A stretch of 63,159 nt of DNA, taken from Corynebacterium senegalense. GTDB taxonomy: Bacteria; Actinomycetota; Actinomycetes; Mycobacteriales; Mycobacteriaceae. Of this stretch, positions 59,753 to 63,159 are shown piece by piece. The translations under genes and the position numbers were made by a program. Positions within the stretch are counted from its first letter, which is position 1; each line of letters starts with the position of its first letter. The notes beneath the pieces were generated by a model. It had not been told where the DNA came from and searched no databases. It worked only from the letters and a program-made list of their open reading frames with translations. The stretch lies in NCBI RefSeq assembly GCF_900411315.1, contig NZ_LS990887.1, positions 445,554 through 508,712 of the forward strand, read 5' to 3'.

Positions 59753-61372
59753 TTGCCAGCGAAATTCCCAGCAAAAGCCCTGCCGTTGTCCCTCGGGGCG
59801 GCCCTCGCCCTGACGGCGGGCGCCCTCACCGCCCCCTCCGCCTCCGCGGATGCCGACCCGCAGATCCGCTGGGAGGCGTGCCCGCCGACGGTGACCCAGC
59901 CCGGGGCGGAGTGCGGCAGCTTTGTCACCCCGATGCGCTACGACGACCCCGCAGGCCCGACGATTTCCGTCGGCGTCATGCGCATCCCCGCCGGCAACCC
60001 CGCCGCGGGCCGCGGCGTGCTCTTCGGCAACCCCGGCGGCCCCGGCGGCGACGCCTACACGTACTTCGGCAACCCCGACGCCGGCTTCGAATGGCCCGAG
60101 GAGATCACCAACGAGTGGGACCGCGTCATCGTCCAGCCCCGCGGCCTGCTCCACTCCACCCCGCTCGAGTGCAACGCCCCCGAGCTTGCCGACGCCTCCT
60201 CGGCCGCCAAGTACCAGCTAGACTCCTTCGTCAACTCCGGCGCCGTGAGCCGCTCCTCCTGCCAGGGATCCCGCCCCGGCTACCCGGAGACCATCACCAC
60301 GGAGAACAACGCCCGCGACTGGGACGCCGCCCGCCGCGCCCTCGGCTACGACAAGATTTCCATCATGGGCCTGTCCTACGGCACCTACCTCGGTGCCACT
60401 TACGCCAGCCTCTTCCCCGCCACCACCGACCGCGTCGTGCTCGACTCCGCCATGGACCCCGACGCCCAGTGGCAGCAGCTCATGCGCGACCAGCAGGGCG
60501 GCTACGAGGCCGTCCTCAACGAGTACTTCGCCTGGGTGGCCGCCAACAACGCCACCTACGGCATGGGCGAGACCCCGCTGCAGGCCTACCAGTACTGGTC
60601 CAACCGCGTGGTTGCCGAGACCGGCACCAACCCGACCGTGACCCCGCCGCCCGCCCAGGTCGGCGACCTCCCGCCCGGGCTCGCCTTCGCCGGCCAGGCC
60701 GGAGCCGACGCGATGACCGCCACCGGCAAGGCGCGCGTCGAAGCCGAGGGCGTTGTCTCCCGCTTCCTCCCCCCCGGGGCCAACCAGATCATCCCCCCCC
60801 TGTTCAACCGCACCCGCCTCATGCTGCCCCAAGCCATGAACTGGGACACCCTGGCCCGCATGACCAACGGCACCTACGAGGCCCCCGCCTCGGAGGAGCC
60901 CTCCCCCGCAGTCATCGAGGAGCTCCAGGGCTCCGGCATTGCGCTCATGAACCTGCAGGCCGTCCAGATGTGCAACGAGAACATCACCGCCGCCGACCAC
61001 GGACTGATCCCCAGCGCGATCTGGTCCACCTTCGTTACCGGCGACCTGTTCACCATCCCCAGCGCCGGCATCGGCTCCGGGGCCTACTGCTCCGGAGCCG
61101 CCCCCGTCACCGGGAAGGCCCCGCTGAGCGGGGCCGGGCTCGCCACGCGCCCGCTGCAGATCAACGCCACCAACGACCCGCAAACGGTCTACTCCGGCCG
61201 CGGCACCATCGCCAACGCCATGAGCTCCCAGCTGGTCACCGTCCACGGCCCCGGCCACGGCCACGTCGGTCTGGGCAACAAGGTCGTCGACCGCATCGTG
61301 GTGGACTACCTGCGCTCCGGCGAGGTGCACACCACCGACGCCCCGGGCTACTTCGAGGCGCTCGACCAGTAA
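59753..61372 (+). CDS. Secreted tripeptidyl-peptidase-like alpha/beta hydrolase (Tap family)
   Basis: 539 residues. A signal peptide at about 1-34 (hydrophobic core LSLGAALALTAGALTA, cut near ASA-DADPQ). The proline-aminopeptidase-type hydrolase fold follows, with GNPGGPGG oxyanion loop, nucleophile S208 in GLSYGTYLG and VLDSAMDP; the last ~100 residues are the TAP-like C-terminal domain with histidine in HGPGHGHVG. It would release N-terminal di- or tripeptides outside the membrane. TTG 59753 with GGAAAGG 8 nt upstream is the best start. Confidence 0.85.
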   Translation: MPAKFPAKALPLSLGAALALTAGALTAPSASADADPQIRWEACPPTVTQPGAECGSFVTPMRYDDPAGPTISVGVMRIPAGNPAAGRGVLFGNPGGPGGDAYTYFGNPDAGFEWPEEITNEWDRVIVQPRGLLHSTPLECNAPELADASSAAKYQLDSFVNSGAVSRSSCQGSRPGYPETITTENNARDWDAARRALGYDKISIMGLSYGTYLGATYASLFPATTDRVVLDSAMDPDAQWQQLMRDQQGGYEAVLNEYFAWVAANNATYGMGETPLQAYQYWSNRVVAETGTNPTVTPPPAQVGDLPPGLAFAGQAGADAMTATGKARVEAEGVVSRFLPPGANQIIPPLFNRTRLMLPQAMNWDTLARMTNGTYEAPASEEPSPAVIEELQGSGIALMNLQAVQMCNENITAADHGLIPSAIWSTFVTGDLFTIPSAGIGSGAYCSGAAPVTGKAPLSGAGLATRPLQINATNDPQTVYSGRGTIANAMSSQLVTVHGPGHGHVGLGNKVVDRIVVDYLRSGEVHTTDAPGYFEALDQ

Positions 61373-61399
61373 CCGCGTCCGGTTTTCGCAACTGGTTTT

Positions 61400-61419
61400 C
61401 ACCCCGCCTGGGCGGGGTG
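61400..61419 (+). terminator. Hairpin after the peptidase gene
   Basis: CACCCCGC (61400-61407) pairs with GCGGGGTG (61412-61419), 4-nt loop, followed by CTAGTGTTGTAATT. It lies 27 bp after the stop and also ahead of the tRNA gene, whose -10 may be TAGTGT at 61421-61426. Confidence 0.6.
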
Positions 61420-61458
61420 CTAGTGTTGTAATTCGTTGCGCAGCGATGCGCTTCGGAT

Positions 61459-61532
61459 GTCTTCGTAGCTCAGTGGATTAGAGCATCGGTTTCCGGTACC
61501 GAAGGTCGCAGGTTCGAATCCTGTCGGGGACA
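61459..61532 (+). tRNA. tRNA-Arg (anticodon CCG)
   Basis: 74 nt cloverleaf: acceptor stem GTCTTCG/CGGGGAC with G-U pairs, D stem GCTC/GAGC, anticodon stem TCGGT/ACCGA with loop TTCCGGT (anticodon CCG, reads CGG), T stem GCAGG/CCTGT with loop TTCGAAT, discriminator A. The CCA end is not encoded. A bidirectional terminator lies about 80 nt downstream. Confidence 0.95.
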
Positions 61533-61547
61533 CGGTCGGCCCCGGGG

Positions 61548-61584
61548 GTTTCACGAAACTGTTCCAATCTTTTCACGAAACCCC
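61548..61584. repeat. Paired GTTTCACGAAAC repeats downstream of tRNA-Arg
   Basis: GTTTCACGAAAC (61548-61559, inverted arms GTTTC/GAAAC) recurs as TTTTCACGAAAC 22 bp later (61570-61581). Outer GGGGTTTC (61545-61552) and GAAACCCC (61577-61584) also pair. It could be an operator pair, a recombination site or part of the tRNA transcript end. Confidence 0.5.
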
Positions 61585-61614
61585 GCTCCGGCCGAAGGTA
61601 ATTGGCCGCGAACA

Positions 61615-61655
61615 GAAAAATGACCCGCTCCGTTCGTTCGGAGGGGTCATTTTTC
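61615..61655. terminator. Strong bidirectional terminator after tRNA-Arg
   Basis: GAAAAATGACCC-G-CTCC (61615-61631) pairs with GGAGGGGTCATTTTTC (61640-61655), 8-nt loop, with A-run and T-run on the two sides, so it works in both directions. Confidence 0.85.
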
Positions 61656-61881
61656 TTTGCCTGAACGCCGTTTTGGGCCGAATTTCGGCACTCGCCCACG
61701 ACCTCTAGGCCACGGGCTTCGTCCTCGTTGTTCTGAGGACCAGCCGGTGGCCTTGGTCGGTTTATGCCACAAGCGGTGGCGCGTTGGGGAAAGCGTCGGT
61801 GCCGGTCTCGTCGCGACCGCGAGTCTTTCGACCGTCAGGAGGGGTCGCGGGAGGCGTGGGCTTCTTCGGGAAGCGCTGAAG
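61656..61881. other. Gene-free stretch before the insertion sequence
   Basis: 226 bp with no coding region, RNA gene or promoter that I can support. Its composition is GC-rich with no long repeat. Confidence 0.5.
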
Positions 61882-61925
61882 TGTCCTGGGTTTAGTTCCG
61901 ATCGTTTCTAGAGGAGGATTGGACC

Positions 61926-62243
61926 ATGCCTAGGAAGTTCAGTGACGAGTTCAAGGACAAGGCGGTGCGGTTAGCCGAGGAGCTCGTTGAGCTTGAGGGG
62001 TGCTCGAAGTGGGCGGCGGCGGAGGAGATCGGCGAGAAGCTCGGCGTCTCGGCGCACACGCTCAACAACTGGTTGAAACCTGTCAAAGCGTCCCCCGACG
62101 TTCAGCGGAGCACTGGCGAGTCGGTCGACGACGAACTGAAGCGTCTGCGGCAAGAGAACAAAGAGCTGCGCAGGGCAAACGAGATCTTGAAGACCGCTTC
62201 AGCTTTTTTCGCAGCGGAACTCGACCGTCCCACCAGAAGATGA
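61926..62243 (+). CDS. IS3-family transposase OrfA
   Basis: 105 residues: N-terminal helix-turn-helix (KFSDEFKDKAVRLAEE... GVSAHTLNNWLK) that binds the element ends, then a leucine-zipper-like helix (DDELKRLRQENKELRRANEIL) and the family signature ILKTASAFFAAELD. GAGGAGGATTGGACC precedes its ATG. A slippery TTTTTTC near the end allows fusion to OrfB. Confidence 0.93.
   Translation: MPRKFSDEFKDKAVRLAEELVELEGCSKWAAAEEIGEKLGVSAHTLNNWLKPVKASPDVQRSTGESVDDELKRLRQENKELRRANEILKTASAFFAAELDRPTRR
62204..62210 (+). promoter_or_regulatory. Programmed -1 frameshift site of the IS
   Basis: T TTT TTC in the OrfA frame (GCT TTT TTC) has the X-XXY-YYZ pattern. A -1 slip gives AFFRSGTRPSHQKMIEY and joins OrfA to OrfB, the normal way IS3 elements make the transposase. 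Confidence 0.7.
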
Positions 62244-63154
62244 TCGAATACATCGACACGTATCGCGATCGCTTCGGGGTCGAGGCCATCTGTCGCACGT
62301 TAAGGCAGACAGAATGTGGGTTTATCACCTCTCGTGGCTACCGAGCAGCGAAAACACGAGCCCCGTCGGCCAGGAGCTTGTCAGACGCGCTGCTTATCCC
62401 CGAATTGGTGAAAGTCTTCGAGGACAACTTCAGCGTGTACGGGGTACGCAAGATGTGGAAGGCCATGCAGCGCGCCGGCTGGGACATCGGTCATGATCAG
62501 ACGGCACGGTTGATGAAACTCGCCGGCATCCAAGGCCGCAGAAGGGGCCGCACTCCGATCACAACGCTTCGGGCTGATGTCCCGGATTGTCGTCCTGATC
62601 TGGTCAATCGTGACTTCACCGCGTCAGCACCGCACCGGCTGTGGGTCGCTGACATCACCTACGTGCGTACCCTGTCGGGGTTTGCGTACACCGCGTTCAT
62701 CACCGATGCGTACTCCCGCAAGATTGTCGGGGTTGCCACCAGGGCGAGCATGCGCACCGATGAACTGCCCCTTGAGGCTTTTGAGCATGCTCTTTATCAC
62801 GCAGGTGATCTCCGTGCTGAAGGACTTGTCCATCACAGCGATCGCGGCTCGCAGTACGTGTCCATTCGTTACAGTGAGGCGCTTGCTCAAGCTGGGATTG
62901 ATCCGTCCGTTGGCACCGTCGGCGATTCCTACGACAACGCGTTGGCAGAAACGGTCAACGGTCTATACAAGACCGAGCTGATCTATCCCCACCGGCCGTG
63001 GGCGTCGGTTGGGGAAGTCGAGATCGCGACCCTTCGCTGGGTGTACTGGTGGAATAACCATCGCCTGCACGAGTCATTGGGATACATCACTCCACAAGAG
63101 ATGGAAGACGCCTACTATCAACAATCACACGCCCACCCGTTGGGCGTTCGATAA
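62240..63154 (+). CDS. IS3-family transposase OrfB (DDE integrase)
   Basis: 304 residues from ATG 62240, which overlaps the OrfA stop (ATGA); in the fusion protein it is read from the frameshift. HTH_21-like segment (FEDNFSVYGVRKMWKAMQRAGW), then the rve integrase core with the catalytic triad: D in WVADITYVRT, D in HHSDRGSQY and E in NALAETVNGLYKTE. It ends with the usual WWNNHRLHESLGYITPQE. Confidence 0.95.
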   Translation: MIEYIDTYRDRFGVEAICRTLRQTECGFITSRGYRAAKTRAPSARSLSDALLIPELVKVFEDNFSVYGVRKMWKAMQRAGWDIGHDQTARLMKLAGIQGRRRGRTPITTLRADVPDCRPDLVNRDFTASAPHRLWVADITYVRTLSGFAYTAFITDAYSRKIVGVATRASMRTDELPLEAFEHALYHAGDLRAEGLVHHSDRGSQYVSIRYSEALAQAGIDPSVGTVGDSYDNALAETVNGLYKTELIYPHRPWASVGEVEIATLRWVYWWNNHRLHESLGYITPQEMEDAYYQQSHAHPLGVR

Positions 63155-63159
63155 GCGGA

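Larger units (their letters stand above)
61882..63159 (+). mobile_element. IS3-family insertion sequence (right end outside or at the edge)
   Basis: Two overlapping frames orfA/orfB with IS3-type proteins. The left end is probably TGTCCTGGGTTTAGTTCC (61882-61899), beginning with TG as usual for IS3 ends; I inferred it only from position, because the right inverted repeat would lie beyond 63159. Base composition is lower in GC than the surroundings. Both frames are intact, so it may be active. Confidence 0.8.

Noticed and set aside
61478..61699. Minus-strand open frame of 73 codons across tRNA-Arg and its terminator
   Set aside because: Its end (RIRTCDLRYRKPM-like) is the antisense of the tRNA itself, a known false protein seen opposite tRNA genes.
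61657..61911. Short plus-strand open frame before the IS
   Set aside because: No ribosome binding site, Arg/Gly-rich composition and overlap with the probable left end of the IS.
61500..63159. Copy of the tRNA-Arg 3' end as an attachment-site duplication
   Set aside because: I found no second copy of the T-arm/acceptor sequence downstream in the window and no integrase gene of the tyrosine or serine type.

Overview
The window looks like a chromosomal segment of a high-GC actinobacterium, most probably a Corynebacterium. The reasons are the gene neighbourhoods (atp operon followed by DUF2550 and nucS; rho-prfA-prmC-tsaC-wecA just upstream of atp; argS-lysA-hom-thrB; glgE-glgB; mnmA near ligA and a MetE-like gene), an extended delta subunit and a C-terminal tail on the alpha subunit of ATP synthase, a CRP/GlxR-like operator before atpB, and many TANNNT -10 boxes placed 6-8 nt before a start codon, the signature of leaderless transcription. 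Most of it is ordinary core genome, densely packed and often convergent with almost no intergenic DNA.

Layout. 1-4.6 kb: ligA (cut by the left edge), a DnaQ-fold exonuclease, a MetE-like protein, mnmA and a spermidine-synthase-fold protein. 4.6-8.9 kb: a membrane aminoacyl-phosphatidylglycerol synthase-like protein coupled to a membrane-anchored esterase, and a divergent small lipase-like hydrolase. 8.9-14.2 kb: GH25 lysozyme, cysteine desulfurase (probable sulfur donor for MnmA), a THUMP-like methyltransferase, a NUDIX hydrolase and an ABC ATPase. 14.3-18.7 kb: glgE and glgB (maltose-1-phosphate route to alpha-glucan). 18.7-21.4 kb: a thioredoxin-fold/TPR protein, a thiamine-binding-family protein, a small Cys-rich protein, nucS and DUF2550. 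21.6-29.7 kb: the complete atpIBEFHAGDC cluster. 29.8-31.7 kb: an NmrA-like reductase and an FAD oxidoreductase. 31.7-37.8 kb: wecA, tsaC, prmC, prfA and rho. 37.8-49.3 kb: an acyl-CoA ligase, then a nearly complete molybdenum cofactor and molybdate uptake region (moaA, moeA, moaC, mobA, modA, fused modBC, moaD, second moeA, mog, moaE, moeB-rhodanese). 49.3-54.7 kb: thrB, hom, lysA, argS. 54.8-59.6 kb: lactate permease and lutABC. 59.7-63.2 kb: a secreted tripeptidyl-peptidase-like protein, tRNA-Arg(CCG) and an IS3-family element reaching the right edge.

The most interesting observations are not genes. (1) The 5' leaders of the atp and rho operons contain a related structured element: a GCACCGCACCCG hairpin flanked by the same short motifs in the same order. 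In the atp copy two stems exclude each other. (2) Several divergent gene pairs are driven by back-to-back -10 boxes that share a central TA (ANNNTANNNT), often with both genes leaderless. (3) The molybdenum cofactor genes are present without any molybdoenzyme in the window, both MoeA paralogues carry PGGP where E. coli MoeA has PGKP, and a structured 255-bp gap separates modBC from moaD. All functional statements rest on reading the sequence and on family knowledge; no database search was run.
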